Positions 53,040 to 63,302 of a stretch of DNA of 64,000 nucleotides are shown piece after piece; position 1 is the stretch's first letter, and every line of letters begins with the position of its first letter. The stretch is from Euryarchaeota archaeon UBA557. Lineage in GTDB: Archaea > Thermoplasmatota > Poseidoniia > Poseidoniales > Thalassarchaeaceae. The notes under the pieces were generated by a model. The model saw nothing but the letters and a program-made list of their open reading frames with translations. It was not told the DNA's origin and made no database searches. The stretch is from assembly GCA_002503285.1 (NCBI GenBank), contig DARI01000002.1, positions 186,001-250,000 of the forward strand. Direction: 5' to 3'. The position numbers were made by a program, and so were the translations under genes.

Positions 53040-55583
53040 GTGATTGTGGAAGACCCTTCGGTTAGTTTAGATAAGTTTGGCCTCGATGCTGAACTCATAT
53101 TGGCTTTAGATAAGGAATGGAGTATTAAAAAATTATTTCCTCCTCAAGCGGAAGCTTTGCCATATTCACTTAATGGAGACAACGTGATGTTAACAATTCC
53201 AACTGCAAGTGGTAAATCATTAATCGCTCACCTGACAATAGTCCACAGATTAACAAATGATTTAAAGGGTCAAAAAGCAGTATATGTAGTTCCATTGAAG
53301 GCACTAGCACAAGAAAAAATGAGTGAATTACAAGAGATTACAGCCCATACTGATTTGAAAGTAGGATTGGCAATTGGAGATAGAGAGAATGAGAAGTCTT
53401 CAATTGAAAAATCTGATATAATGGTCTGTACAAGTGAAAAATTAGATTCATTAATACGTACAAGGTCTAGTATCATGGATAAAATTGGGATTGTAATTAC
53501 AGATGAATTTCACTTAATAAATGATCCAGGAAGAGGACCGACATTGGAAATAGTCCTATCTAGAATTAGGCATAGAAAACCTGATGTTCAAATTATAGCA
53601 TTATCTGCAACTGTTGGTAACTCTGAAGAATTGGCTAATTGGCTGGATGCAAAATTAATAAAATCTACTTGGCGACCAGTATCATTAGAATATGGAATAT
53701 TAAATGGCCTTGAAGTTAGTATCCATAGGATAGACAGTAGGAAAAAAGAAGAAAAACCAAAAAATAGATTGATTGAAGGTAGAGTCACTCAGAAATTGTC
53801 AGCAGTACTTGAAGATACAGTAAAATCAAATGGTCAATTATTGATTTTTGTAGCCTCACGAGCCTCTGCTCAAAAGGAAGCCAGAGATTTGGCTAAGTAT
53901 GTTATGAAAAATTCTGAGATTGAGGGTTCTATATTTACTAATGAAAATATTAAATTATGGAAGTTATTATCAGAGAAATTATCTGATGATGATAGTCATA
54001 CTGCATTAAGTAAAAAATTAATTTCATCGATAACAGGGGGTGTGGGATTTCATCATGCTGGTTTGAGCAGTGGGCATAGGAAAAAAATAGAAGGAGCATT
54101 TAGAAATGGAGAAATTAACTGTTTAGTAGCCACGCCAACACTTGCACAAGGAGTCAATTTACCTGCAAGGAGAGTAGTTATTCGTGACCATAAGAGATGG
54201 AATACCATAGCTGGAACCAATATTCCAATTTCTGTAATGGAAATAAGACAAATGATGGGGAGGGCAGGTAGACCAAAATATGACGATAGGGGAGAATCTT
54301 GGATTTTAGCTAAAAATTCAAATGAAGTAGAATTATTAGTAAATCGTTATATAAATAGTGAATCTGAAAATGTAGTATCAAAATTAGCAAATTCAAACTC
54401 ATTGAAAGCAGAAGAAGATCCGGCATTGTTGACTCATTTATTGTCAATGATATCTACGGGAGGATTAGAAGATAGATATGCATTAAGTAGATTTTTTTCA
54501 ATGACATTTTTATCTACACACATGAATTCTGACAATCTAGCATCAAGAATCGATGAATCAATTGAATGGCTCGTCGATAATGGAATGATAACAAGAGAAG
54601 GAAATTCCAATATCGTTAAACAAAGGATTCTGAAATATGAAGCAATAAAGAAAGAAGATGATTGGGCTGATGATGTTCCCTCATGGGTAAATTCTGCTTC
54701 TAATGTATTAGATATTGATATTTCAAAAATAAATATAGAAGATAATAAAATAAAAAAGCCAAGGAAGGGCCCTGCTATCTTTGGCTTTACTAAAGCAAGT
54801 GAAATTAAAGAACAAAAGGAAGTCTTGCCGGAATCATTTACAATGACCTATAGGGCAACAAATCTTGGAATGAGAATATCAAGATTATATCTAAATCCAT
54901 TATCTGGTAGAATAATTAGAGATGGTTTAGAGAGAGCGATGTCTACATTAATTGGTGATAATGATTATTATCAAATTTCACCATTGGGCCTAATTCATCT
55001 AGTTTGTTGTACTCCAGATTTTTTACCTATTTGGCCGAAAACTGGCGATATTGAGATAATACAGTCTTCAATATTTAATCACTCTAGAGAAATATTAATT
55101 GATACTAAAGAGTTAGATGAGAGTGGATTAATGAAGGGGGCATTAGTAATAGAGTCTTGGATAAATGAATTAAAGTATGAAGATTTTGAGAAAAAATGGA
55201 GCGTTCAACCGGGAGATTTGAGAAGTAGAGTAGAATTAGCTGAATGGCTTCTTTATGCGATGGAAAGAATACTCATAGAAGATGAAGAATTACGTAATAG
55301 AAATAGGGAGTCGCATAAAGTATTAGTTAATGCAATAAATGAAGTCCATAAAAGAGTAAAATATGGTTGTAAAAATGATTTATTAGGACTTGTTTCGATA
55401 CAGGGAATAGGCAGAATTAGAGCAAGAGAAATGAGTGATAAGTTAGGATTCAGTAATGCTAGAGATGTTGTTATGATGACTGAAAATGACAGATATAAGC
55501 TTTCTGATTTACGTGGATGGAGTGAAAAACTTGTTGATAATATTATTTTTTCAGCTAATAAATTAGTAAAAAACAATGATTAA
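53040..55583 (+). CDS. hel308: Hel308-type Ski2-like DNA helicase
   Basis: An 847-residue superfamily 2 helicase starting at GTG 53040. Q-like PPQAEAL, motif I TIPTASGKSLIAH, Ia VVPLKALAQEK, II TDEFHLIND (DEFH form), III LSATVGNSEELANW, IV-V FHHAGLSSGHRKKIEGAF and VATPTLAQGVNLPA, VI IRQMMGRAGRPKYDDRG. After the two RecA domains come winged-helix and ratchet domains, and a C-terminal helix-hairpin-helix VSIQGIGRIRAREMSDKLGF. Hel308 unwinds lagging-strand forks and helps recombination repair, 3'-5'. It is somewhat longer than usual (about 700-750). It overlaps the Cgi121 gene by 8 bases, a linkage I recall from other euryarchaea. Confidence 0.92.
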   Translation: MIVEDPSVSLDKFGLDAELILALDKEWSIKKLFPPQAEALPYSLNGDNVMLTIPTASGKSLIAHLTIVHRLTNDLKGQKAVYVVPLKALAQEKMSELQEITAHTDLKVGLAIGDRENEKSSIEKSDIMVCTSEKLDSLIRTRSSIMDKIGIVITDEFHLINDPGRGPTLEIVLSRIRHRKPDVQIIALSATVGNSEELANWLDAKLIKSTWRPVSLEYGILNGLEVSIHRIDSRKKEEKPKNRLIEGRVTQKLSAVLEDTVKSNGQLLIFVASRASAQKEARDLAKYVMKNSEIEGSIFTNENIKLWKLLSEKLSDDDSHTALSKKLISSITGGVGFHHAGLSSGHRKKIEGAFRNGEINCLVATPTLAQGVNLPARRVVIRDHKRWNTIAGTNIPISVMEIRQMMGRAGRPKYDDRGESWILAKNSNEVELLVNRYINSESENVVSKLANSNSLKAEEDPALLTHLLSMISTGGLEDRYALSRFFSMTFLSTHMNSDNLASRIDESIEWLVDNGMITREGNSNIVKQRILKYEAIKKEDDWADDVPSWVNSASNVLDIDISKINIEDNKIKKPRKGPAIFGFTKASEIKEQKEVLPESFTMTYRATNLGMRISRLYLNPLSGRIIRDGLERAMSTLIGDNDYYQISPLGLIHLVCCTPDFLPIWPKTGDIEIIQSSIFNHSREILIDTKELDESGLMKGALVIESWINELKYEDFEKKWSVQPGDLRSRVELAEWLLYAMERILIEDEELRNRNRESHKVLVNAINEVHKRVKYGCKNDLLGLVSIQGIGRIRAREMSDKLGFSNARDVVMMTENDRYKLSDLRGWSEKLVDNIIFSANKLVKNND

Positions 55584-56175
55584 CAATGTGTGTATCGGCT
55601 TCCATATGGACATAGTACATCCAGTACCATGGTTTCCAGCATGGGGCATCGTTTTTTCCAAACCGATTGAGGATTTAGATGAATTGATTGAGGTTTTTAA
55701 TAAACATAGATATAATCAAAGATGGCTTCTTTTAAGAAGTGAAGCTGCAGCAAGTGAAGTTCATCTTTGGACTACATGGCATTCATTGAGAAGGAAAGAA
55801 AATTCAAATAAGATGGCTGCCAGAACTCCTGACGTTGAGTTTTTAAGGTTAATATCGGGAACACATCAAATAAATACAGGATTTCAAAGATCAGGTTTGA
55901 AAGTAGGAGATGAAAATGCATGGATTATATATTTACCAAAATATGGCGATACAGATGCATTCGGTAAAATAGATCTGGACAGAGAATCATATTTGAAAAA
56001 TGATGAAGCCGCTAGAATATTAATTGAATTAATTGGAAGTAGGATGATGCCAATAAGGCCTATACCCACAATAAAAGGTTTAGAGAATATAGGAATCACA
56101 GGTATTGATGTGGGAATAACCTTATCTGAAATCGAGAATGTATTTCTTACACAAATGGCACTATCAGATTTATGA
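55576..56175 (+). CDS. cgi121: KEOPS complex subunit Cgi121
   Basis: A 199-residue protein. KMAARTPDVEFLRLISGTHQINTGFQRSGL, seen as ARTPDVEFLRLISGTHQI, matches the Cgi121 core in which helices hold the C-terminal CCA tail of tRNA; the WLLLRSEAAASEVHLWTTWHS segment is the helix before it. KEOPS adds threonylcarbamoyl to A37 of ANN-decoding tRNAs. It overlaps the end of the helicase gene by 8 bases. An alternative start at ATG 55606 would remove 10 residues and is also reasonable. The protein is longer than the typical 150-170 residues because of the N-terminal 30 residues and an insertion near 120-145. Confidence 0.78.
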   Translation: MINNVCIGFHMDIVHPVPWFPAWGIVFSKPIEDLDELIEVFNKHRYNQRWLLLRSEAAASEVHLWTTWHSLRRKENSNKMAARTPDVEFLRLISGTHQINTGFQRSGLKVGDENAWIIYLPKYGDTDAFGKIDLDRESYLKNDEAARILIELIGSRMMPIRPIPTIKGLENIGITGIDVGITLSEIENVFLTQMALSDL

Positions 56176-56234
56176 AATAGATAATAACAAAGCGTCAAAC
56201 TGATATGTATTGACCCTGAGCGGTGAGAGATAAT

Positions 56235-56480
56235 ATGTCTAAGTTCTATGGCTTTAGGTTCTGCACAAACTGTGAGATTGCATGCACACCGAGTAATTTT
56301 GTTGATTATGAGAAGAAAAGATACTGTACGGCATGTTGGATTCAAAATCAAAACCCCGAACATCCTGAATTAAAGCAAATAAGAGAAAAAGTAGTAAATG
56401 ATGCAGAGCAATGGAAGTGCATTAAATGGAGCAGGGAAGAGGGGCCTCTTCCTAATGGCCCCATATCGCATAAAAATTGA
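56235..56480 (+). CDS. Small zinc-ribbon-like protein
   Basis: An 81-residue protein from ATG 56235 (in-frame GTG 56223 upstream is less likely; GGTGA stands 8 bases before the ATG). Two Cys pairs, RFCTNCEIACTP and RYCTACWIQ, form a probable Zn ribbon in residues 10-45, then a helix with EHPELKQIREKVVNDAEQWK and a polar end. An extra Cys sits in CIKWSREEG. No family recognised. It is tightly linked to the M3 peptidase gene (9-base gap) and follows Cgi121, so may be part of a translational or proteolysis transcript. Confidence 0.65.
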   Translation: MSKFYGFRFCTNCEIACTPSNFVDYEKKRYCTACWIQNQNPEHPELKQIREKVVNDAEQWKCIKWSREEGPLPNGPISHKN

Positions 56481-56489
56481 GGCGAAATA

Positions 56490-58199
56490 ATGAGTGAAAG
56501 ATTTGTGCCCGAAGATTTAGATGCATCTAAATGGAGTAATTTAGAACCTTATTACAATAAATTAAGAGATAGAGATTTAAGCTGTTCAAAATGTATTGAA
56601 AAGTTAATTAAAGATGAATCGGAACTAAGCGAATTTGTTTCTGAGAAACGTGCTAAAACATATATCAATATGACATGTCATACTGATGACGAGCATGCAC
56701 AAAATTTATGGAAAGAATTTGTAGAAAATATTCAACCAAAACTGTCAGAGTATAATGATTTATTGAATAAAAGGATAGTGAATCATAAATCTGTAAGTGA
56801 ATTACCAGAAAAATATGATTTATTGATACAAACAATAAAATCTGATATCCAAATATTCAGAGAAGAAAATATTCCACTTCAAACACGATTATCAATTTTA
56901 GGTACTAAATATAACGAAATAAGAGGTAAACAAACTGTACATTATGATGGCGAAGAGAGGACATTTCCAATGATGGCAATCTATCAAGAAAATGTAGATA
57001 GGGAAGTTAGAGAATCGGCATGGAAAACATGTACAAAGAGGATACTAGAGGATACAGAAGAGATTTCAGAAATATTTGATGAAATGATAAAATTGAGACA
57101 TCAAATATCTACAAACTCGGGATTTGAGGGGTACCAAGAATATATGTTTGCTGCAATGCATAGATTTGATTATTCAATAGCTGATTGCATGGAGTTTCAT
57201 GATTCAATAGAATTTTCATGTATGCCACTAAAAAATCAATTCAATGAAAGAAGAAAGAATATGTTAAAATTAGATAAATTTAGGCCATGGGATTCTACTG
57301 TTGATTTATACGGTAATAAGCCATTAAGGCCGTTTAATGATGTCAGTGAATTAATAGAAGGTTGTTCAAAACTATTTCATTCTATGTCTAAAGAATTAGG
57401 AGATTATTTTGATCTGTTAGATAAAAATAACTGTTTAGATTTAGAGAGTAGGATTGGGAAGGCCCCAGGAGGATATCAATATTATCTTCAGAAAAGCAGA
57501 ATGCCATTTATTTTCATGAACGCTGCTGGAACACAAAGAAATTTGGAGACCATGATTCATGAAGCTGGCCATGCATTTCATTCATTTTACTCTGGACATC
57601 TTGATTTAATTCATGAAAGAGATTCTCCAATTGAGTTTGCTGAGGTTGCATCTATGTCAATGGAACTTCTATCCCATTCTGAATGGGGGCAATTTTACAA
57701 CAAAGAGGATTCCATTAGAGCAAAAAAGAAGCATTTGGAAGGAATCATAGAATTCATGCCGTGGATGGCAACCATAGATTCTTTTCAACATTGGATATAT
57801 AAAAACCCTAACCATACCAGAGAAGAAAGAAAAAATAAATGGTTGGAAATAACAAATAAATTCGGATCAAAGTATGACTATAGTGATATTAGTGAAGAGG
57901 GAGACAATATGGAAAGTATACTTGAAACATCATGGCAATTACAAGGGCATCTATTTGGAGCTCCATTTTATTATGTAGAATATGGGATTGCTCAATTAGG
58001 GGCTCTGCAATTATGGAATTACCATAAAGAAGATTCCCTAAAAGCACTAGATCTATATAAAAATGGTTTATCCCTAGGATATACAAAGGGACTGAGAGAA
58101 TTATTCGCAGCTACTGGCATAGAAATGTCATTCAAAAAAGATCATGTGACTAATCTAATAAATGAGGTTCACAAGTCAATTCTAGATATTGAAGTTTAA
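56490..58199 (+). CDS. pepF: M3-family oligoendopeptidase F-like metallopeptidase
   Basis: A 569-residue zinc oligopeptidase. [16 protein letters not shown] has the HExxH metal-binding helix (HEAGH), with the downstream Glu in [15 protein letters not shown] as third ligand. [16 protein letters not shown] precedes it. The C-terminal [20 protein letters not shown] is typical for the oligoendopeptidase F group, with His and Tyr residues that close over the substrate. It cleaves short peptides (about 7-17 residues) in the cytosol, a step in peptide catabolism. It overlaps the convergent radA gene by 4 bases. SD GAGGCG is 6 bases before the ATG. Confidence 0.93.
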   Translation: MSERFVPEDLDASKWSNLEPYYNKLRDRDLSCSKCIEKLIKDESELSEFVSEKRAKTYINMTCHTDDEHAQNLWKEFVENIQPKLSEYNDLLNKRIVNHKSVSELPEKYDLLIQTIKSDIQIFREENIPLQTRLSILGTKYNEIRGKQTVHYDGEERTFPMMAIYQENVDREVRESAWKTCTKRILEDTEEISEIFDEMIKLRHQISTNSGFEGYQEYMFAAMHRFDYSIADCMEFHDSIEFSCMPLKNQFNERRKNMLKLDKFRPWDSTVDLYGNKPLRPFNDVSELIEGCSKLFHSMSKELGDYFDLLDKNNCLDLESRIGKAPGGYQYYLQKSRMPFIFMNAAGTQRNLETMIHEAGHAFHSFYSGHLDLIHERDSPIEFAEVASMSMELLSHSEWGQFYNKEDSIRAKKKHLEGIIEFMPWMATIDSFQHWIYKNPNHTREERKNKWLEITNKFGSKYDYSDISEEGDNMESILETSWQLQGHLFGAPFYYVEYGIAQLGALQLWNYHKEDSLKALDLYKNGLSLGYTKGLRELFAATGIEMSFKKDHVTNLINEVHKSILDIEV

Positions 58200-59197
58200 T
58201 CCTGCAATCCTTCAGCTGTCACTGTAAAAACTGCTTCTCCTTCTGGAAGATTTGGACTATCTACCAATCTTGCTATACGACGACCGCCTTTAGATTTTCT
58301 GAGATATAGTCGGAATGTACTTGCATGTCCTACAATATGACCTCCAATTGCCTTTGTAGGATCTCCCCACATTGCATCGGGCTTTGACATAACTTGATTT
58401 GTGACAAGAATTATTGAGTTTTGGATATCTGATAGTTGTTTTAAATCCTTCATATGCCTATTCAATTTCTGTTGCCTTGTAGCTAACATTCCCCTTCCAA
58501 TGTATTCTGCCCTAAAATGACTAGTTAAAGAGTCAACTATAACTAATTTAACATCTATATTTTTTGACATTCTCTTTATTTCATCAACTAACAATATCTG
58601 ATGGGCCGAATTATAGGCTCTTGCGACATGTATTCTCTCCAAGGCATCTGCTGGATCTATTCCTATTGCAGTTGCCATTTGAGTAATCCTTTCTGGCCTA
58701 AATGTATCTTCTGTATCTATATAAAATACTTCACCATCTAATCCTCCATCCTCTATTGGCCTTATTGTATTTACAGCTAATTGATGTCCAACTTGTGTTT
58801 TTCCACTTCCAAATTCTCCGTAAACTTCAACTATAGCTTGCGTTTCAAAACCTCCTCCTAATAACTCATCTAGAGATGATGTTCCTGATGATAATTTTTG
58901 TACTTTTTTCCTTTTCTCTAATAATGCATTTCCACTGATAAATCCTCCAATGTTTGCCATTCTCTTTGCTCCAGCTATTATCTTTGCAGATACAGCCTCT
59001 CCTAGTTCGGCTTGTTCCGCTAATTCTGAAGGACTCATTACTGCTATGGCTAGTAATTCTTCAAATCCTGCCTCTCTTAATTTCTCTGCTGTTGCTGGAC
59101 CTACCCCCGGTAAGTCTTCAACGGTCAATTCAGGCTCATCGATATCAATTACTATTTCTTCTTCACTTATTTTTTCGCTTGCTGTTTTTTTACTCAT
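58196..59197 (-). CDS. radA: DNA repair and recombination protein RadA
   Basis: About 333 residues from ATG 59197 (GGTGA just upstream; the frame is open to ATG 59227). Helix-hairpin-helix [18 protein letters not shown] at the N-terminus, Walker [17 protein letters not shown], then [11 protein letters not shown], and Walker [19 protein letters not shown]2-type region and [21 protein letters not shown] complete the core. It forms nucleoprotein filaments on ssDNA and carries out strand exchange, the archaeal equivalent of RecA/Rad51. It lies 140 bases downstream of initiator tRNA-Met on the same strand, so it could be read from the tRNA promoter as well as its own. Confidence 0.96.
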   Translation of the reverse strand: MSKKTASEKISEEEIVIDIDEPELTVEDLPGVGPATAEKLREAGFEELLAIAVMSPSELAEQAELGEAVSAKIIAGAKRMANIGGFISGNALLEKRKKVQKLSSGTSSLDELLGGGFETQAIVEVYGEFGSGKTQVGHQLAVNTIRPIEDGGLDGEVFYIDTEDTFRPERITQMATAIGIDPADALERIHVARAYNSAHQILLVDEIKRMSKNIDVKLVIVDSLTSHFRAEYIGRGMLATRQQKLNRHMKDLKQLSDIQNSIILVTNQVMSKPDAMWGDPTKAIGGHIVGHASTFRLYLRKSKGGRRIARLVDSPNLPEGEAVFTVTAEGLQD

Positions 59198-59340
59198 CAT
59201 CTCACCCTTTATGATTAATGCTCCCATGATGTAAGTATATTAACGAATTAATCACCCATGAATATTTTATGAAAGTGCTTTCCATCATTTATTCTATGCA
59301 GTACAGCGTTTATTCACTTTCATTTTTGATGAAAAAATGG

Positions 59341-59415
59341 TATCGGATAGTGGATTTGAACCACTGGTCTCCGGGTTATGAGCCCGACGAGATAACCTGA
59401 CTACTCCAACCCGAT
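59341..59415 (-). tRNA. Initiator tRNA-Met (anticodon CAT)
   Basis: A 75-base cloverleaf on the minus strand. Acceptor ATCGGGT pairs with ATCCGAT (one G-U), anticodon stem TCGGG/CCCGG with loop CTCATAA and anticodon at 59378-59380, T arm AGTGG-TTCAAAT-CCACT, discriminator A at 59341. CCA is encoded at 59338-59340. A1-U72 together with the GGG:CCC pairs in the anticodon stem are marks of an archaeal initiator, not elongator, tRNA-Met. Confidence 0.9.
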
Positions 59416-59473
59416 GACCTACGTGGGATGCATAGGTTATTTGAACACAATGGAATGACGGAAACTGACTCGA

Positions 59474-60901
59474 ATGATGCTAACAGTCTTGAAGAAATCT
59501 ATGTTGGACGGCATGATATACATGGGCAGAGGGCTACTTATCATAAATGCTGAAATGATTATTGAAGGGAATATTTCCTTTGGTGACCTTAGAATAAAGA
59601 ATGGTTTAATTCATACTGTTGCAATTGGCGGAGGATTATCCATAAATCATGATGAGGATTTAATTGATGCTGAAGGATTGTATCTTTTACCTGGAGTAAT
59701 TGATCCTCAGGTTCATTTTAGAGAACCTGGGCAGCCTGAAAGAGAAAATATTGCTACCGGTAGCAGAGCAGCAGCTTCTGGAGGAGTAACTAGTTTTCTT
59801 GATATGCCAAATAATAATCCTTCTGCTGTATCTTTAGATTCGATTAATGATAAAATTGTATCAGCTAGTAATTCAGCAATTACAAACTATGGTTTTTTTA
59901 TCGGTGCAACTCCTAATAATTTAAATGAGTTACAGAAGGCAGTAGGTTCATTTGATAATCCCAAAAATGTAGATGGAATATGTGGCACAAAAATATTTAT
60001 GGGAAGTAGTACAGGAGATTTATTAGTAAATGAACAAGACGCCTTGGAGAAGATTTTCGCTGGTACTGGAGGCGTAATTGCCGTTCATGCAGAAGATGAA
60101 GATAGATTAAATATTAGAAAACCAAATTTTAAACATAGAACAGATGTTGCTGCTCATGCAGAATGGAGAGATAGTGAAACTGCATTGATTGCTACTAAGA
60201 GGGCAGTAGAACTTTCCAATAATCATTCTCACAAACTCCATGTATTACATCTTACTAGTGGAATTGAAGCAGATTGGTTGGCAAATAATAAACGGGATTT
60301 AATCACAACAGAAGTGTGCCCTCAACACCTTACTTTTGATGAAAATGACGTGTTGAAAAGAGGCACCAGATTAATTATGAATCCCCCCATAAGATATGAG
60401 GAGGATAGGGACAAATTATGGCGTAGATTAAAGGATGGGACAATAGATTGTATCGCTACCGACCATGCCCCTCATACTTTAGAAAATAAATTATTGGGAT
60501 TCCCCAAGGCACATTCCGGAATGCCAGGTGTAGAGACCTCATTACCAATAATGCTTACTCACGCATCTGAGGGTAAGTGTTCAATTTCTGATGTAGTTCG
60601 TTGGATGTCCGAAGGCCCTGCGAAGGTCTATGATATCCAAAATAAAGGATATATTGAGCGAGGTAAAGATGCGGATTTGGTTCTAATAAATATGGAGGAG
60701 TACAGAACGATAGAAGATAGGGACGTATGGAGTAGAGTTGGATGGACGGCTTATGCGGGCATGAGTATGACCGGATGGCCAGTTTACACGATAGTTGAGG
60801 GAGTAATTGTTCACACGAGGAATCTTAATGATGAATTACGTGGAAAATCAATAGTGAATCCTGGATCTGTTGGCAAGCCTTTAAAATTCGGCACTAATTA
60901 A
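59474..60901 (+). CDS. pyrC: Dihydroorotase
   Basis: A 475-residue amidohydrolase. VIDPQVHFREPGQPERE has the metal site in the form DPQVH (first His replaced by Gln, seen in a known subset of dihydroorotases), GTKIFMGSSTG gives the carboxylated Lys, AVHAEDEDRL and KLHVLHLTSG the His ligands, IDCIATDHAPHTLENK the catalytic Asp. It closes carbamoyl-aspartate to dihydroorotate in pyrimidine synthesis, cytosolic. The first 20 residues before GLLIINAEMI are variable, so a start at ATG 59513 or 59522 is possible. It is divergent from the initiator tRNA-Met, no partner pyrimidine genes adjoin. Confidence 0.92.
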   Translation: MMLTVLKKSMLDGMIYMGRGLLIINAEMIIEGNISFGDLRIKNGLIHTVAIGGGLSINHDEDLIDAEGLYLLPGVIDPQVHFREPGQPERENIATGSRAAASGGVTSFLDMPNNNPSAVSLDSINDKIVSASNSAITNYGFFIGATPNNLNELQKAVGSFDNPKNVDGICGTKIFMGSSTGDLLVNEQDALEKIFAGTGGVIAVHAEDEDRLNIRKPNFKHRTDVAAHAEWRDSETALIATKRAVELSNNHSHKLHVLHLTSGIEADWLANNKRDLITTEVCPQHLTFDENDVLKRGTRLIMNPPIRYEEDRDKLWRRLKDGTIDCIATDHAPHTLENKLLGFPKAHSGMPGVETSLPIMLTHASEGKCSISDVVRWMSEGPAKVYDIQNKGYIERGKDADLVLINMEEYRTIEDRDVWSRVGWTAYAGMSMTGWPVYTIVEGVIVHTRNLNDELRGKSIVNPGSVGKPLKFGTN

Positions 60902-60906
60902 TCTAT

Positions 60907-63225
60907 TTATGAAGAACTATCAGAAATAGGCACATCTGTCTCATCGTAGTAACTTACACTTTGGAACCCGGGGATTTCAATCTCTTTTATCATCACTAAA
61001 TCAATTGTCCTATGTACACTAGCGCCTGCAGTTGAAAATGAATAAATATAGTCTCCCATAAAGATTGATCGACGGATACTTGTTGAATCACTCCACCAAT
61101 CTAGTGATTGATCATTGTAAAAACCTGAATGATTTAAATCTCCATGTAAACTTAATGATTTATTATCAGAATCTACATTAATTAGTTGTAAACTAGAAAT
61201 AAATTCATAACCTGAATATTGATAATCTTTACCGTCAACAGTTATTTGATCGGTAACATATCTATGTGTTGATAGAGGCACTGCCAGTAATTCCTCTTTT
61301 CCCCAGTAATTAAATGCTTTATGCTCAAATGTAGCTTCTGACCAGGACCAGGACCATCCACAAGAAATAATTTGTTCGCAATTCTTGTCAGCATATGCTG
61401 GAGTTAATTGTAAAGAATCGGAAAGATTTGGATTTGTAGGGTCGCTGATGTCAAATAATGATATTTGAGTTAGGCTCCAATCAAGGCCCAAGCCATCTGG
61501 GCCGGGAGCAATCCCAATTGTCAATAATAGATTATCATCAATCGGATGTATATATGTTGAAACGCCTGGGACTTCTAATTCACCTAGAATAGTGAGATTG
61601 GATGGTTCGGATAGATCTATGACCCATAAGGGATCTATATTCTGAAAGGTAACTAAATATGCTCTTTCTCCTATGAATCTAGCACTCCAAATTGTTTCAC
61701 CAGGGGCAATATTTCCAAGATATCCTATTAAATCCAAAGTTCCGTCACCATTATCTTCTAAAATTGATACTTGATTAGTTGGTCCTGTTGGATTATTTTG
61801 TTCATTATCATCAAACGTATCCATAATCCACCATAAACCCCAATTATTAGATGTAGATGCAACTCTAATCAAACCTTGATATTCAGAAATAGAGAACTGG
61901 TCTTGTACCGTCCCATTAACTCTACCTGAAGATAAATATTGAGTTTCTGTAGAATCGCTGATATCATAAACATGTATATTTGTGGCTTCCTCCCAATTAG
62001 AATTTCTCCAAAACCACCACCAATCATTGGATGGTTCGGCTATTATTAATTTATCTTTTGAAGCATAAATATGAGATGAAGAAGATGTGATATGATCAAC
62101 TTCGATCTCAATATCATCTTGGAATAAGTCTAATGTCATTATTGTTGTAAATCCTCTGCCAGCACTATCTTCACTTGCAGAAAATTCTGAACAATTTTCC
62201 GAACTTATCGGTAATTGATTAAATATTTTTGGTTGGTCAATTTTTACCTCATAAACATGGGGAGAAAAATCGTCAAGGGTTAATGCCTCTATAATTTTAG
62301 TATTATTTTCAATAACATCTTTAACACTTGAATTCCATAATTCCATTCGGGCATCATAATTGCCTTCTTCCCAATATTCTATTGGAAGGTTTACGTAACT
62401 TTGTAAATCTTTAATATATGTCCAAAAATGTGTTATTGAACGAACTGTTCCATCGACTAAACGTGCTGTTTGATAATTACCCTCAACATATACTTCTTTC
62501 ACTACTTCCGGTGATGATGCATTACTTACATTCAATATAGTATATTTAACTAAATTTATAGAATGAATTGAATTTTGACTTACTAATTTTTGATTAGATG
62601 TTTCCGCTGAGTTAACACTTGAAGCAATTACAAGTTTATCTCCTTCGAGCATCATTTGAATTGGGTTGCCCTCAATACTAGTATTGGATTCCAAATATAA
62701 TTCACCAAATTCAGGAATTCCCATTATTAGAAGCAAATTACCATTTAACATAAAAATATTAAATCCATTTGTCTTGATGAAATCTGCTTCATCGACATCT
62801 GACTCTTGATTATTTGTACCTGAAAATTCTCCTTCCCTATCATTTATTGGAGTTTTTGATACTGCATCAGATGCAATCTCAGGGAAACCGTCTTCAAGCA
62901 TGAAAATATCATCCCCATTATTGAAGGTGCGAAGTATATTAGTTGACCAATGCCAATAACTCTCTTGATCAAGAGACACTATCATTTCATCATATGCCGC
63001 AGTTTTCAAGTCTTCCAATAATTCGTTACATTGGTCATAATTTTGAAGATTAGGATTCGTACGTATCCTTTCTGGTAATTCTAACTTGGGATAGTCGCCA
63101 CCTAATGCATTAATTGTATTATCAATTTCTTCTGCTATATCAGAAACGTCTTCTATCAAACCAATACAACCGGACGAAAGAAACATCAAAAGTGTCATAA
63201 AAACAGCATTATTTTTAGGTGCCAT
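60907..63225 (-). CDS. Secreted beta-propeller lipoprotein
   Basis: About 772 residues from ATG 63225 (frame open to 63279; the ATG immediately precedes the hydrophobic signal). Lipobox FLSSGC indicates a lipid-anchored surface protein. The region QESDVDEADFIKTNG, then IFMLNGNLLLIMG, is the start of the secreted beta-propeller domain family (Beta_propel), followed by repeated blades such as ISLFDISDPTNPNL and VIDLSEPSNLTILGEL and HRTIDLVMIKEIEIPGFQ near the end. Function of the family is unknown; binding or peptidase-inhibitor roles have been proposed for related propellers. The membrane winged-helix regulator gene lies 77 bases upstream on the same strand and might control it. Confidence 0.82.
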   Translation of the reverse strand: MAPKNNAVFMTLLMFLSSGCIGLIEDVSDIAEEIDNTINALGGDYPKLELPERIRTNPNLQNYDQCNELLEDLKTAAYDEMIVSLDQESYWHWSTNILRTFNNGDDIFMLEDGFPEIASDAVSKTPINDREGEFSGTNNQESDVDEADFIKTNGFNIFMLNGNLLLIMGIPEFGELYLESNTSIEGNPIQMMLEGDKLVIASSVNSAETSNQKLVSQNSIHSINLVKYTILNVSNASSPEVVKEVYVEGNYQTARLVDGTVRSITHFWTYIKDLQSYVNLPIEYWEEGNYDARMELWNSSVKDVIENNTKIIEALTLDDFSPHVYEVKIDQPKIFNQLPISSENCSEFSASEDSAGRGFTTIMTLDLFQDDIEIEVDHITSSSSHIYASKDKLIIAEPSNDWWWFWRNSNWEEATNIHVYDISDSTETQYLSSGRVNGTVQDQFSISEYQGLIRVASTSNNWGLWWIMDTFDDNEQNNPTGPTNQVSILEDNGDGTLDLIGYLGNIAPGETIWSARFIGERAYLVTFQNIDPLWVIDLSEPSNLTILGELEVPGVSTYIHPIDDNLLLTIGIAPGPDGLGLDWSLTQISLFDISDPTNPNLSDSLQLTPAYADKNCEQIISCGWSWSWSEATFEHKAFNYWGKEELLAVPLSTHRYVTDQITVDGKDYQYSGYEFISSLQLINVDSDNKSLSLHGDLNHSGFYNDQSLDWWSDSTSIRRSIFMGDYIYSFSTAGASVHRTIDLVMIKEIEIPGFQSVSYYDETDVPISDSSS

Positions 63226-63302
63226 ATAATACTCCAAAACGTAATTACATATCAATAAACTGGTATAATGATTGGACAAGCGGGAAAATCAATTGATTTA
63301 CA

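Noticed and set aside
59474..60901. Dihydroorotase considered defective because the first metal His is Gln (DPQVH)
   Set aside because: This substitution is found in a known subset of dihydroorotases and all other active-site residues are present.
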